Shown here: piece by piece, positions 7,900 through 18,014 of the stretch | Position numbering within the stretch: the stretch's first letter is position 1 | Layout of the letters: the number at the start of each line of letters is the position of its first letter | DNA from: JACVRX01 sp963831385 | GTDB lineage: Bacteria > Actinomycetota > Actinomycetes > Jiangellales > Jiangellaceae | Length of the DNA: 64,000 nt | NCBI GenBank assembly: GCA_963831385.1 | Contig: CAWHPW010000015.1 | Location: 62,001-126,000 of the forward strand | Direction of reading: 5' to 3' | Notes under the pieces: generated by a model | The model's database searches: none | Told to the model about the DNA's origin: nothing | Seen by the model: the letters and a program-made list of their open reading frames with translations, nothing else | Position numbers and translations under genes: made by a program

Positions 7900-8640
7900 G
7901 TGACTCGACACCGGGGTGAGCAGGTGCCGTCGGCCGACCCGCCGCCTTTGGTCGGCCCCGCGCTGTTGAAGCAAACCTGGCGCGATCTGTTGTTCGTGCA
8001 CTGGCCGGTTCGACCGGAGACGGTGGCGCGGTTCTTCCCGGCAGGTACCCGCCCGGACACTCTCGACGATGACACGTACATCGGCATCGTGGGCCTGACC
8101 ATGTCGTCGACGCACGTAGGTGGCCTCCTCGGCATCGGCTCCATTGACGAGCTGAATGTGCGCCTCTACTCGGTTGACGACGCTGGCCGGCAGGGCGTCA
8201 TCTTCCGCTCGATGGACGTGAGCCGGCCCGATGTCGCATTCGTCGGCCGGCTGTCGTTGGGACTGCCGTATCTCTGGTCTGACGTGCAGATGTTCCATTC
8301 AGCTGAGCGTGGCCGGGGAGTTCGCGTCCGCCGCCGTCGAACGCCGAAGCTTCTCGCGCAGGTGGAGGTCGAGATCGGTGAAAGGCTGACCGACCCGTCG
8401 CCGCTGGATGTGTTCCTGACCGCCAGATTCTGGCTCCATACCCGGATGAGGCCGCTGGGAACGACGTGGGTGCCGATCAAGCACCCCGCGTTTCCTCTGC
8501 ACCGAGCCCGACTCAAGCGAGCTGACCATTCGTTGCTCACCTCTGCGGGGTTGCCGGCACCGCGTGGTGAGCCCATGGGTGTCCTGTGGTCGCCGGGCGT
8601 CGGCGCTCGGATCGGCCGGCCATACACCCTTGCCGATTAG
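7900..8640 (+). CDS. DUF2071 (YqjF-like) protein
   Basis: A 246-aa protein starting at GTG 7900. It has the DUF2071 signature near the N terminus (LLKQTWRDLLFVHWPVRPETVARFFP), then DDDTYIGIVGLTM and ELNVRLYSVDDAGRQGVIFRSMDVSR. The family resembles acetoacetate decarboxylase-fold proteins, but a function is not established for most members. It is monocistronic here or paired with the ABM-domain gene 17 bases downstream. No membrane segment or signal peptide is seen. Confidence 0.85.
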   Translation: MTRHRGEQVPSADPPPLVGPALLKQTWRDLLFVHWPVRPETVARFFPAGTRPDTLDDDTYIGIVGLTMSSTHVGGLLGIGSIDELNVRLYSVDDAGRQGVIFRSMDVSRPDVAFVGRLSLGLPYLWSDVQMFHSAERGRGVRVRRRRTPKLLAQVEVEIGERLTDPSPLDVFLTARFWLHTRMRPLGTTWVPIKHPAFPLHRARLKRADHSLLTSAGLPAPRGEPMGVLWSPGVGARIGRPYTLAD

Positions 8641-8657
8641 CGGCGGCTGGCTCGGGT

Positions 8658-8978
8658 ATGCGTTTCGACATGACATACGCGTTGCTGAACAAGCTGACCG
8701 CCAAGCCGGGTGAACGCCAGAACGTCGTGGACATCTTGCTCGAGTCGGGCAAGCTGTTCGACGACAATCCCGCCTGTCATTTGTATCTCGTCAGCGAATC
8801 TGCCGACGATGCTGACGTGATCTGGGTGGCGGATCTGTGGACCGATCAGGAGGCGCACACCGAGGCGCTCCAGGCGCCCGAGCTGCGGCCGTTCATCGAG
8901 AAGTCGATGCCTTTGCTGGAAGGCATGCCTGAGCAGATCGAGATCCGGCCAGTGGGGGGCAAGGGCCTACCTGGCTGA
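8658..8978 (+). CDS. Antibiotic biosynthesis monooxygenase (ABM) domain protein
   Basis: A 106-aa ferredoxin-like dimeric alpha/beta barrel protein. YALLNKLTAKPGERQNVVDILLE opens the fold and HLYLVSESADDADVIWVADLWTDQEAHTEAL is the classic ABM middle. Members include quinol monooxygenases and heme-degrading enzymes; many are of unknown role. The ATG at 8658 gives MRFDMTYALL; a second ATG at 8670 is equally possible. It follows DUF2071 closely and overlaps the 3' end of the opposing EamA gene by 12 bases. Confidence 0.85.
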   Translation: MRFDMTYALLNKLTAKPGERQNVVDILLESGKLFDDNPACHLYLVSESADDADVIWVADLWTDQEAHTEALQAPELRPFIEKSMPLLEGMPEQIEIRPVGGKGLPG

Positions 8979-9896
8979 ATCCTGAGGCCGACTCTCGGTG
9001 GTGCGTAGGGCGCCGACGTAAACCCCGGTCAGGACGAGGAGGCCGCCCAAGGCAAGCCCCGCGGTGATTCGCTCGTCGTCAAGCCACGCCGAGAGCACGA
9101 CGGTGACGAACGGGACGAGCACAAATCCATACGCCACACGCGAGGCAGCCCAGTACCGAAGCACGAGGACGTACAAGACGAACACCACCCCCGAGCCGAT
9201 CACCACGAGGTAGGCGACTGCAAACAGGGTTTCGGCCTGCTTCGGGAGCGCCCATTGCTCTCCGGCGACGACGGACGCAGGAAGCAACATTGCCGCTCCC
9301 GTCGCCATGCCGAGGGCGTTCATGGTCACCGGGTGCACTGGCGGGAAGCGACGCACGAGTAGGGCGCCCTGAGCGAAACACAGCACGCTGCCAATGGCTG
9401 CGAGCAGTGACGGTACTGGGACCGAATCGCGCAGCGGCGCTTGAGACATCACGGCGATTCCAGCGAGGGAGAGCAGACAGCCGGCAAGGGCCGCCGCTCG
9501 GAACCGCTCTTGGCGCCAGAGCACCGCGAGCAACAGCGTGGCGAGTGGTACGAGCGCAAGGATGATCTGGCCGAACCCGGCGTGCATTCGAACCAGCGCG
9601 TAGTAAGCGAATCCGAAGGCGCCGCCGAATGTGAGTGCGCCATACAGCGCTGCACCGATCAGCGCCCGGCCAGATGGAATTCGCAGGCGTAGTACAGCCA
9701 TGACGACAGCTAGCAGCAGTGCCGCGACCGCAAATCGCAGCCCGGCTCCCCACAGCGGAGCAAGCTCGCGATTGCTGAACCTGACGCAGACCGCGTTGCC
9801 ACCGGCAAGCAGCGAATACGTCAGAAAGGCAGCCAGGGCGACCCGGTCCTGGCCGCGACCCTGTCTATCGGCTGTCGGTTCCTGCGCGAGGCTCAT
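8967..9896 (-). CDS. EamA/DMT-family transporter
   Basis: A 309-aa integral membrane protein with about ten hydrophobic helices in two EamA repeats (one opening ALAAFLTYSLLAGGNAVCVRFS, the second around PSLLAAIGSVLCFAQGALLV). This is the drug/metabolite exporter superfamily, which exports small metabolites or amino acids. The ATG at 9896 gives a short charged N terminus before the first helix. It stands alone between the ABM gene (tail to tail, 12-base overlap) and DUF1876 (divergent). Substrate unknown. Confidence 0.9.
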   Translation of the reverse strand: MSLAQEPTADRQGRGQDRVALAAFLTYSLLAGGNAVCVRFSNRELAPLWGAGLRFAVAALLLAVVMAVLRLRIPSGRALIGAALYGALTFGGAFGFAYYALVRMHAGFGQIILALVPLATLLLAVLWRQERFRAAALAGCLLSLAGIAVMSQAPLRDSVPVPSLLAAIGSVLCFAQGALLVRRFPPVHPVTMNALGMATGAAMLLPASVVAGEQWALPKQAETLFAVAYLVVIGSGVVFVLYVLVLRYWAASRVAYGFVLVPFVTVVLSAWLDDERITAGLALGGLLVLTGVYVGALRTTESRPQDSAR

Positions 9897-10030
9897 GAAA
9901 TGACGGTGACCTCCTCGATGACCGAGTGGCGTCGTGCGGCAAAAATACGGGGTGTGCCGAGAACGAAAGCAGTCTCACCTTTCGGATCGGCAGCCCTCCG
10001 GAGCATCCTTGGGAACCGGAGGTGATCGTC

Positions 10031-10297
10031 ATGCAACCCACCGAGTGGAACGTGGAAGTCCAGTTCGAAGAGGACGAGACGCTGACCGCGGCGGCTGCCA
10101 TGCTCCGGCTCAAGGACGGAGCTGAATTGCAGGGGCGTGGGCAGGCCCGGCGCAACCCGGCCGATCCAGCCCAGCCGCAGATCGGTGAGGAGATCGCGGC
10201 GGCCCGCGCGTTGTCTGATCTGGTGCATCAGCTGCTCGACAAGGCTGCGGCCGAGATCGAGGACGTCACGCACAAGCCCGCACACCTCAACAGTTGA
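10031..10297 (+). CDS. DUF1876 protein (dsRBD-like small protein)
   Basis: An 88-aa protein matching the actinobacterial DUF1876 family: WNVEVQFEEDETLTAAAAML at the start, GRGQARRNPADP in the middle and EIAAARALSDLVHQLLDKAAAEIE at the end, a beta-beta-beta-alpha layout. Function is unknown. The ATG at 10031 is chosen because GGAGGTGATC lies directly upstream (10018-10027); an in-frame start at 9926 would add 35 unrelated residues. Confidence 0.88.
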   Translation: MQPTEWNVEVQFEEDETLTAAAAMLRLKDGAELQGRGQARRNPADPAQPQIGEEIAAARALSDLVHQLLDKAAAEIEDVTHKPAHLNS

Positions 10298-10412
10298 GTT
10301 CGCGCAGAGCTATCGGAGGTCACGCTGGTAGCGCGTCGTCGGTCGACCTCGCGGACGAGATGTTCGGCAAAGCCGCCGGATCAGCCTTATTGCGAGCATC
10401 TGGGTAGCGAGG

Positions 10413-10805
10413 TCACGGTTGTTGGCCGCCCGACCGGGCAAGGTGGAGGAACTCGGTCACATCGAGGACTGCGAGGATCTGGCGCACGACCGGCGGGGCG
10501 GACCGGCGGTCGGCGTCGTGAACGATCCGCGGCGCAGTGAGTCGGACTCGCTGTCCGCGAACCTGAACCGAGCAGCCGCCTGCTGCCAGGACGTTCTTGA
10601 CCCAGTCGGTGTCCGGGCCGTAGGTGAGCGCAATCACGTACCCGTCCCACGTGCGGAACACGTTGACCGGCGTGCGGTATACGCGGCCAGACCGACGACC
10701 TGCATGCTCGACGATCCCGAAGCCCGGCAGCCAGCCGGCGACGATTGACGAGATCCGGTTGGTGACGACCCGGTTGAAGCGCGCGATCGAACGTGGAATC
10801 ACCAC
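10413..10805 (-). CDS. Nitroreductase/deazaflavin-dependent (Ddn-like) oxidoreductase
   Basis: A 130-aa split-beta-barrel protein of the F420H2-dependent Ddn-like family. The motif EHAGRRSGRVYRTPVNVF and GYVIALTYGPDTDWVKNVLAAGG are diagnostic: in this family they bind the deazaflavin cofactor. Members reduce quinones, nitroimidazoles or unsaturated lipids; the physiological substrate here is unknown. A gene for an F420-related reductase occurs at 13703, fitting an F420-making organism. Confidence 0.88.
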   Translation of the reverse strand: MVIPRSIARFNRVVTNRISSIVAGWLPGFGIVEHAGRRSGRVYRTPVNVFRTWDGYVIALTYGPDTDWVKNVLAAGGCSVQVRGQRVRLTAPRIVHDADRRSAPPVVRQILAVLDVTEFLHLARSGGQQP

Positions 10806-11051
10806 CGCTGACTGCTACCTCTCCGAGGAGAACCAGGCGGCTCGGCGCAGCGATCCACGCCAGCACGGTCGACTCGGAGCAGCCCGATCGCGCGCCAACA
10901 CGCCAACGCTCGGTCCATGGTCATGGGTCGAGTTTGACCCTACGGCGACCGGCTCGCGTATAACCGCTGACATTTCGCGCCGAGGGCGGTATCAACGAGG
11001 CGGGCACGCACTCTGATCAGGGACCGGGAAGTCGCTAGCAAAGGGGAACAC
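10806..11051. other. Gene-free spacer before the metzincin-like gene
   Basis: About 250 bases between divergent genes. No convincing coding frame, hairpin or repeat was seen. It must hold the promoters for the Ddn-like gene and for the protease-like gene; AAAGGGGAAC just before the GTG at 11052 can serve as ribosome binding site. Confidence 0.5.
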
Positions 11052-13298
11052 GTGATCATCAAGCCGGAGACCCAACCGATGGCAGAGCTACCGGCAGCCG
11101 ACGAAGACCGTTCGGACCTCGCCGAAACCGTCGAGGGCCAGAGCGTCAAGCGGGTCAGTGGACGCTACGAGGCGTCCGCAGATCAGCAGGAGTCATTCGA
11201 GCTCGCCGGACGTGAGGCGGATGCAGCGACGATCTCGTCGCTGCCACAGGCAGCCCAGGCCGGACGTGAGGAACTGCGCCTGGACGTCGACGGGTCCTAT
11301 CCGCAGCACACCGCGAGTGGCGTGGCCGTATTCGGGCTGCAACGCATTCATTGGATCGCGTCGCTTGTTCCGGCTGAGACCAACAGTTGGGATGGCACGA
11401 TCTTCTTCAAAGAGGGCCCGCCCGGAGTCTTCCCGTACACGACCGTGACGGTGCGCGTCTACCCGAACACGGGCTCGCTCAAGAAGCGTGCTCGGGTACG
11501 GCTCGAGGCGCCGGGCGGCCTGCACCGGATCCGCTGGTTCGACTACAAGTCCCGCTTCTTCCACAAGGTCGACTTCGAGTTTGACGCCGCCGAGGGCGAG
11601 GCGGCGACCACGGAGATCGATACCGCTGCGCACCCCAACCATCCTGCTGGCCTTCCGGCCGAGCAGCTGACCATCCGCAAGGTGTTCCGTCGGGCCGGCT
11701 TCTACGTCTCGCAGTCTCCCGGCGGGACGGTGCCTATCAGTGGCGCCGGTACCAATGCCCAGTGGAGCGACAACGAGATGCACGACGCGATGCAGGTGTT
11801 CTGGTCGCGCTTCAGTGCTACGTCGCAATGGGCGATGTGGGTTTTCTTCGCGTCGCTGCACGAGCAGGGAACCAGCCTCGGTGGGATCATGTTCGACGAC
11901 ATCGGGCCGAACCACCGTCAGGGCACCGCGATCTTCAACGACGCGTTCATCTCCGTGCCTCCGCCGAACGATCCGAGCCCGGCAGCCTGGGTTCAGCGGA
12001 TGATCTTCTGGACCGCCTGCCACGAGATGGGACATGCGTTCAACCTGGCCCACTCCTGGCAGAAGTCGCTGGGCACGCCATGGGTGCCGGGGCTGGCCAA
12101 CGAGCCCGAAGTCCGCAGCTACATGAATTACCCGTTCCGAGTGGCCGGCGGCGAGAGCGCATTCTTCGCCGATTTCGAGCACCGGTTCAGCGACGCCGAA
12201 CTGCTGTTCCTGCGGCATGCGCCGGAGCGGTTGGTGCAGATGGGCAACGCCGCCTGGTTCGACCATCATGGTTTCCAGGAAGCGAGGGTGTCTCCACGGC
12301 CCGCGCTCCGGCTGGACCTGCGGGTCAACCGGGACGACAGGATCTTCGAGTACCTCGAGCCCGTCACCCTCGAGCTCAAGCTGACCAACGATTCAACCGA
12401 GCCGCAGATCGTGGACGCGAACATCCTGCGCGGCGTCGAGTCGATGACCGTCATCATCAAGGCCCAGGGCAAACCAGCCCGCGAGTTCACACCGTTCGGG
12501 CGCTACTGCTACCTGCCGGACAACGTCGTTCTCTACCCGGGTGAGTCGATCTACGCGCCGTTGGGTGTCTCGGCTGGACTCAACGGCTGGGACATCGCCG
12601 ACCCTGGTCGCTACCTCCTGCAGGTCGCCCTACATCGGGACGCTGAGGACGTGGTATCCAACGAGCTGTACCTCAGGGTGGCGCCGCCGCGGCGCTACGA
12701 GGAGGAGCTGATCGCGCAGGACGTGTTCACCGAGGACGTGGGACGGGTGCTCGCCGTCCGCGGGTCCGAGGTCCTCTCCGACGCGAACGACGTGCTGCGC
12801 AAGGTCGTCGACGAGCTCAGTGATCGACGCGTCGCCATCCACGCCGCCGTCGCCCTTGCGGCGCCGGAGGCGAAGGACTACAAGGTCCTGACCGCAGCGC
12901 CAACCGCACCGGCTGGGCTCACGGTGGAGACCCGCGACGCGAAGCCGGAGGACGCTCGCCGACTGCTCGACGAGGCCCTGACGTCGCGTCGACAGGATGC
13001 CGCCGAGACCCTTGGTCACATCGGCTATCTGCGCGAAACCGATGCAGCGTCCGAGTTCTTGGCCGGGGCGGGGGATCCGTCGGCCGCTGCGGAGACCCAG
13101 TCGGTCGCGTACGAGACCCTGTCGAACCGGACGGTCGGGGACCGCAAGGTGCTCTCCAGCGTGCTCGACGCGGTCGCTCGCAAGCGCGACCGGTACGAGG
13201 AGATGGCCAAGCCGGCCAAGCCGGCCAAGGCCCGGTCCACCCGGGCGAAGTCGACGCGCAGCAAGTCGACTCGGAGCCGGACGAAGTCGGCCAAGTAG
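11052..13298 (+). CDS. Metzincin-like metalloprotease homologue with basic Ser/Lys/Arg tail
   Basis: A 748-aa protein of unrecognised family starting at GTG 11052. HEMGHAFNLAH at residues 324-334 fits the zinc motif HExxHxxxxxH, with Asn where metzincins usually have Gly, and SYMNYP around Met358 resembles a Met-turn; so a metzincin-type zinc site is likely. No signal peptide is present. Residues 60-220 and 410-560 look beta-rich, the latter like an immunoglobulin-type domain (VTLELKLTNDSTEP). The region 570-710 is helical and HEAT-like. The last 35 residues are almost only Lys, Ser, Arg, Ala and Thr with repeated KSTRS, as in nucleic-acid-binding tails. What it cleaves is unknown. Confidence 0.8.
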   Translation: MIIKPETQPMAELPAADEDRSDLAETVEGQSVKRVSGRYEASADQQESFELAGREADAATISSLPQAAQAGREELRLDVDGSYPQHTASGVAVFGLQRIHWIASLVPAETNSWDGTIFFKEGPPGVFPYTTVTVRVYPNTGSLKKRARVRLEAPGGLHRIRWFDYKSRFFHKVDFEFDAAEGEAATTEIDTAAHPNHPAGLPAEQLTIRKVFRRAGFYVSQSPGGTVPISGAGTNAQWSDNEMHDAMQVFWSRFSATSQWAMWVFFASLHEQGTSLGGIMFDDIGPNHRQGTAIFNDAFISVPPPNDPSPAAWVQRMIFWTACHEMGHAFNLAHSWQKSLGTPWVPGLANEPEVRSYMNYPFRVAGGESAFFADFEHRFSDAELLFLRHAPERLVQMGNAAWFDHHGFQEARVSPRPALRLDLRVNRDDRIFEYLEPVTLELKLTNDSTEPQIVDANILRGVESMTVIIKAQGKPAREFTPFGRYCYLPDNVVLYPGESIYAPLGVSAGLNGWDIADPGRYLLQVALHRDAEDVVSNELYLRVAPPRRYEEELIAQDVFTEDVGRVLAVRGSEVLSDANDVLRKVVDELSDRRVAIHAAVALAAPEAKDYKVLTAAPTAPAGLTVETRDAKPEDARRLLDEALTSRRQDAAETLGHIGYLRETDAASEFLAGAGDPSAAAETQSVAYETLSNRTVGDRKVLSSVLDAVARKRDRYEEMAKPAKPAKARSTRAKSTRSKSTRSRTKSAK

Positions 13299-13326
13299 CA
13301 GGCTCAGGTTCGTGGGAGCCCTTCGG

Positions 13327-13629
13327 TCACAGATAGCCGAAGGGCTCCTTCGACGTCCGAAAGACGATGTCGCCCTCCTGCAGCGATACTCCGACGTGCA
13401 CGCGGTCTGGGACGTCAATCTGGTAGCGACCGGTCAGGCCGTCCTGTGACGGCACGGTGACCTCCACGATTGCCTCGTCTTCCTCGATCGGCACCTCGAA
13501 CGAATCGGCCAGCCCGATCTGCATGCGGGTGCTGACGTCGGTGCTGTCGAAGACCTGCTGGCCGTTCACGACCACCACGACCGCGTCCTGCTCGAAGCCC
13601 TCCTCCAACGCCACATTCAGCACGCCCAC
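13327..13629 (-). CDS. Hypothetical protein, small beta-rich
   Basis: A 100-aa acidic protein that I do not recognise. It reads as a run of beta strands (DAVVVVVNGQQVF, EAIVEVTVPS, GRYQIDVPDRVHVGVSL), suggestive of an immunoglobulin-like or carbohydrate-binding fold. The GTG at 13629 is preferred because GAGAGG lies about 9 bases upstream; a TTG at 13656 would add nine residues. It is tail to tail with the metzincin-like gene, 28 bases apart. Confidence 0.65.
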   Translation of the reverse strand: MGVLNVALEEGFEQDAVVVVVNGQQVFDSTDVSTRMQIGLADSFEVPIEEDEAIVEVTVPSQDGLTGRYQIDVPDRVHVGVSLQEGDIVFRTSKEPFGYL

Positions 13630-13702
13630 GGCGTCACCGCCTCTCGTTGCGGCCAACCTACGCCAGCGTCCGTCCTACGCAACGATGTGCGCGCGAGCAG
13701 CG

Positions 13703-14335
13703 TCAGTCGATGAGCTTGACCGCGGTGGAGAACTGAGTACCGCGGGACATCTGCAGCGAGATGTGGAGGAAGCCGAGCCCCTCGAGATAGTGCGCATTCG
13801 CCAGCGGACCGACATCGATCGCCCGCAGGCCGCCGGCCTCCACGATCGAAGCGACGGCCCCCTTGGCGTCGGCGTCGTCGCCGGCGATGAACACGTCAAG
13901 CGGCTGGTCCTTGACCTGTCCTTCGACGAGGGTGCCGGCAAAGGTGGTGTTGAAGGCCTTGACGACCTGGGTGCCGGCCGGAGCCACCTTGGCGATCTCC
14001 TGAGCAGCTGAACTGTCCGCTGGCGTGACCAGACCGTCGAACGTCTCGAGGTTTATGGGGTTGGTGATATCGACGACGACCTTGCCGGAGAGCTGGTCGC
14101 CGTACTGCTCGACGAGGGGGGCCGCCGCTGGATACGGGACAGCCAGGACGACGACGTCGCCGGTCAGTGCGTCACCGACCGCTCCACTCGTGGTCGCGCC
14201 ACCGAGATCGTCTGCCAGCTTGGCGGACTCCTGCGGGTCGCGAGCGAGGAGCTGCACGGAGTTGCCTCCGGCCAATGCCCGGGTCGCGATGCCGCGGGCC
14301 ATGTTTCCCGAGCCGAGAATGCTGACGGTGCTCAT
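13703..14335 (-). CDS. NADPH-dependent F420 reductase-type (Npdg-like) oxidoreductase
   Basis: A 210-aa protein with a Rossmann start (SILGSGNMARGIATRALAGG, residues 5-24) and the F420-oxidoreductase family pattern VVVLAVPYPA, VVDITNPI and QVVKAFNT. The family transfers hydride between NADP and F420, though many short homologues are only called F420-dependent NADP reductase-like or dinucleotide-binding proteins. The ATG at 14335 has AAAGGGACG upstream. It is divergent from a MarR regulator, with two operator-like repeats between, so it is probably that regulator's target. Confidence 0.87.
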   Translation of the reverse strand: MSTVSILGSGNMARGIATRALAGGNSVQLLARDPQESAKLADDLGGATTSGAVGDALTGDVVVLAVPYPAAAPLVEQYGDQLSGKVVVDITNPINLETFDGLVTPADSSAAQEIAKVAPAGTQVVKAFNTTFAGTLVEGQVKDQPLDVFIAGDDADAKGAVASIVEAGGLRAIDVGPLANAHYLEGLGFLHISLQMSRGTQFSTAVKLID

Positions 14336-14354
14336 GGAGACGTCCCTTTCCACA

Positions 14355-14416
14355 GAAGGTTGATATTTCAACTAAGTTTGGCAGGCGAAGGTTGAACTGT
14401 CAAGTAAGCTTCGCAG
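14355..14416. promoter_or_regulatory. Tandem 30-bp operator-like repeats between MarR and F420-reductase genes
   Basis: Two 30-base direct repeats (14355-14384 and 14387-14416) match at 24 of 30 positions and start 32 bp apart, three helical turns. Each contains GAAGGTTGA followed by TCAAC/GTAAG, so each has an inner inverted GTTGA/TCAA-type half-site pair. The second ends two bases before the MarR ATG. They are the obvious binding sites for the MarR dimer and would control both directions. Confidence 0.75.
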
Positions 14417-14417
14417 C

Positions 14418-14885
14418 ATGAGTGAACCGAGGTGGCTCTCGGCCGACGAGCAGCGGTCCTGGCGCAAGCTTGCCGGCGTCCTGACACTGCTACCGGCTGC
14501 GCTCGACGCGCAACTGCAGCGTGACGCCGGCCTGACACACTTCGCCTACTGGGTGCTGGCCATGCTGTCCGAAACGCCCAGCCGCGCGCTGCAGATGACC
14601 GAACTCGCCGCCGCCTCGAGGTCGTCGCTGTCCCGCCTGTCCCACACGGTTGCGCGGCTGGAGCGCGGCGGGTGGGTCCGCCGGGAGCGCTCACCCGACG
14701 ACGCGCGTGCGACGGTCGCCGTCCTCACCGACGACGGCTGGGCGAAGGTCGTCGAGACGGCACCCGGACATGTCGAGGCCGTCCGGACGCTGGTCTTCGA
14801 TGTGCTGAGCCCCACTCAGGTAGAACAACTGGCAGACATCTGCACCGATGTGCTCGCCGCCCTCGGCTCGGATCGTCCTCGCTGA
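14418..14885 (+). CDS. MarR-family transcriptional regulator
   Basis: A 155-aa MarR protein. The winged helix is clear: ALQMTELAAASRSSLSRLSHTVARLERGGWV is helix-turn-helix plus recognition helix, followed by the wing RRERSPDDARATVAVLTDDG. Helices at both ends form the dimer interface. The ATG at 14418 has no visible ribosome binding site and abuts the second operator repeat, so a leaderless transcript is plausible. It is divergent from, and probably controls, the F420-reductase-like gene; ligand unknown. Confidence 0.9.
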   Translation: MSEPRWLSADEQRSWRKLAGVLTLLPAALDAQLQRDAGLTHFAYWVLAMLSETPSRALQMTELAAASRSSLSRLSHTVARLERGGWVRRERSPDDARATVAVLTDDGWAKVVETAPGHVEAVRTLVFDVLSPTQVEQLADICTDVLAALGSDRPR

Positions 14886-14946
14886 ATATCTCTACTTCCT
14901 ACGGCTCTCACCTCGCCTCATCGACGGGCGTGAGCTGGGACGCCGC

Positions 14947-16278
<1,332 letters not shown>

Positions 16279-16376
16279 GTCGGACCTCGCTATCTGTCGG
16301 ACTGGCAGCATCTCACCGTTTCGATCACCGATCATGCGGGAATAGCCGACATGAGTCGAGAGCACGGGGATGTGGA

Positions 16377-17585
16377 ATGGACAGGTCGGAGGCGCCGCGA
16401 CATGCCGCACTCGTCGACTTGCTTGAGCGTGCCCATTTGTGCCAGCCGGACGAGTTGCCGACGGAGATCAATGCCGCTGTCGGTCGGCTCGGGCTCGAGA
16501 TCACCGTCTACCTGATCGACTACGAGCAGCACCGGCTCTGGCCGCTGACCGAGCTGGGCAAGCCGACGGCCGATCCGGTGTCCGTCGAAGGAACGCTCGC
16601 GGGACGGGCATTCGCTTCGGTGCGGACGATGACTTCGGGCGAGGCAGCCCAGCCTGACCGGCTGTGGGTCCCCATGATCGACGGCTCGGAACGGCTCGGG
16701 GTCGCTGAAGTCATCCTGCACGAGGCGCCACCGGATCTGGCCGACCTGCGGGAGTTCTGCGAAGCGCTGGTCGGGCTCATCGGCCACTTGCTCACCGTGA
16801 AGTTGCCCTACGGTGACACGCTGGAACAAGTCCGCAGAACCCAGCCGATGACAGCGGCTGCCGAACTGCTGTTGGCATCTTTGCCGCCGCTGACGTTCAG
16901 CTGCCACCGGCTGGTGATCAGTGCGGTCCTCGAGCCGAGCTACGACGTCGGAGGCGATGCGTACGACTACGCCGTCGACGGTCCACTCGCCCAGTTCATG
17001 GTTCTCGACGCCATGGGCCGCGGGATGCGGGCCGCCCTGACCTGCGTTGTGGCGATGGCTGCCATGCGGACCGCTCGGCGTGAAGACAAGGGCCTCTACG
17101 TGGTCGGACGGGCCGCAGACGTGGCGCTCGACGAGCACTTCTCCGACCAGCGATTCGTCACCGCCGTCCTCGGCGAGCTGGATATGGACACCGGCCGGCT
17201 TCGGTATATCAATGCCGGCCATCCGGCGCCGTTGCTGATGCGGCACGGCAAGGCGGTCCGTGCGCTCACCAGCGGCCGTCGGATGCCCCTCGGTCTGGAC
17301 GACAGCTCCATCGACGTCGGTGAGGAATCTCTGGAGCCGGGTGACCGCCTGTTGCTCTATACCGATGGTGTGACCGAGGCACGCGATAGTGCTGGCGAGC
17401 TCTTCGGCACCGATCGCCTGGTCGACCTTGCCGAGCGAAGCGCGGTCGACGAACTCCCAGCGCCAGAGACATTGCGTCGGCTCGCCCACAGTGTCATGCA
17501 GCACCAGGGCGGCCTCCCGACCGACGACGCAACGATCATGCTCGTCGAATGGTCGGAGAAGGCAGCGGAACGGACCCAGCCATGA
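16377..17585 (+). CDS. SpoIIE-type PP2C protein phosphatase
   Basis: A 402-aa Ser/Thr phosphatase. The first 150 residues look like a GAF-type sensor (EITVYLIDYEQHRLWPL, LWVPMIDGSERLGVAEV). The PPM/PP2C domain follows: GGDAYDY at 192-198 and DAMGRGM at 211-217 hold the metal-binding aspartates, then INAGHPAPLLM, LLLYTDGVTEARD and DDATIMLVEW. Such phosphatases activate STAS anti-sigma antagonists, and its stop overlaps the start of a STAS gene by 4 bases, so the pair likely forms a partner-switching module. No anti-sigma kinase is adjacent. Cytoplasmic; signal unknown. Confidence 0.92.
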   Translation: MDRSEAPRHAALVDLLERAHLCQPDELPTEINAAVGRLGLEITVYLIDYEQHRLWPLTELGKPTADPVSVEGTLAGRAFASVRTMTSGEAAQPDRLWVPMIDGSERLGVAEVILHEAPPDLADLREFCEALVGLIGHLLTVKLPYGDTLEQVRRTQPMTAAAELLLASLPPLTFSCHRLVISAVLEPSYDVGGDAYDYAVDGPLAQFMVLDAMGRGMRAALTCVVAMAAMRTARREDKGLYVVGRAADVALDEHFSDQRFVTAVLGELDMDTGRLRYINAGHPAPLLMRHGKAVRALTSGRRMPLGLDDSSIDVGEESLEPGDRLLLYTDGVTEARDSAGELFGTDRLVDLAERSAVDELPAPETLRRLAHSVMQHQGGLPTDDATIMLVEWSEKAAERTQP

Positions 17586-17977
17586 GCGAGGCCTCGAACA
17601 GAGATGCGTTCTCCGGCGAGTTGTCCCCGCGCACCCGAGCCCGGGTCACCGCGCGGGTGGCAGACGTCACCCGCGAGTACACGGTCGTGGTCGCCTCGGG
17701 CGAGATCGACTTCCAGAGCTACCAGCCATTGCAAGAGCTCCTACGGAACCAGCTGCAGATGGGCCGCTCGAAACTGGTGCTCGACCTCGACGCGGTCAGC
17801 TTCTGCGACTCATCCGGGCTGGGGATGTTCGTCTCCGTACACCGGCGGGCCGGCATGGCTGATGGGTGGCTTCGGCTGGCCCGTCCGAACCCCCAACTCC
17901 GCCGAATCCTCACCGTCACCAATCTCGACCGGCTGCTGGGCGCCTACGAGGACGTCGAGGCCGCGGCGGACGCCTAG
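17582..17977 (+). CDS. STAS-domain anti-sigma factor antagonist
   Basis: A 131-aa protein with a single STAS domain. KLVLDLDAVSFCDSSGLGMFV (residues 64-84, shown in part) contains the DSSG motif whose Ser (77/78) is the site phosphorylated by anti-sigma kinases and dephosphorylated by SpoIIE-type phosphatases in known partner-switching systems. About 30 residues precede the domain. It overlaps the phosphatase gene by 4 bases. The cognate kinase and sigma factor are not in the window. Confidence 0.9.
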   Translation: MSEASNRDAFSGELSPRTRARVTARVADVTREYTVVVASGEIDFQSYQPLQELLRNQLQMGRSKLVLDLDAVSFCDSSGLGMFVSVHRRAGMADGWLRLARPNPQLRRILTVTNLDRLLGAYEDVEAAADA

Positions 17978-18014
17978 CGGGGCCTGACGTCGCCCCGGCC
18001 ATGCGGCCCGCTGA

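Noticed and set aside
4321..8978. Natural-product cluster suggested by a thiolase, an ABM monooxygenase and an exporter
   Set aside because: No ketosynthase, carrier protein, adenylation or terpene synthase gene is present, and the genes are not arranged as an operon.
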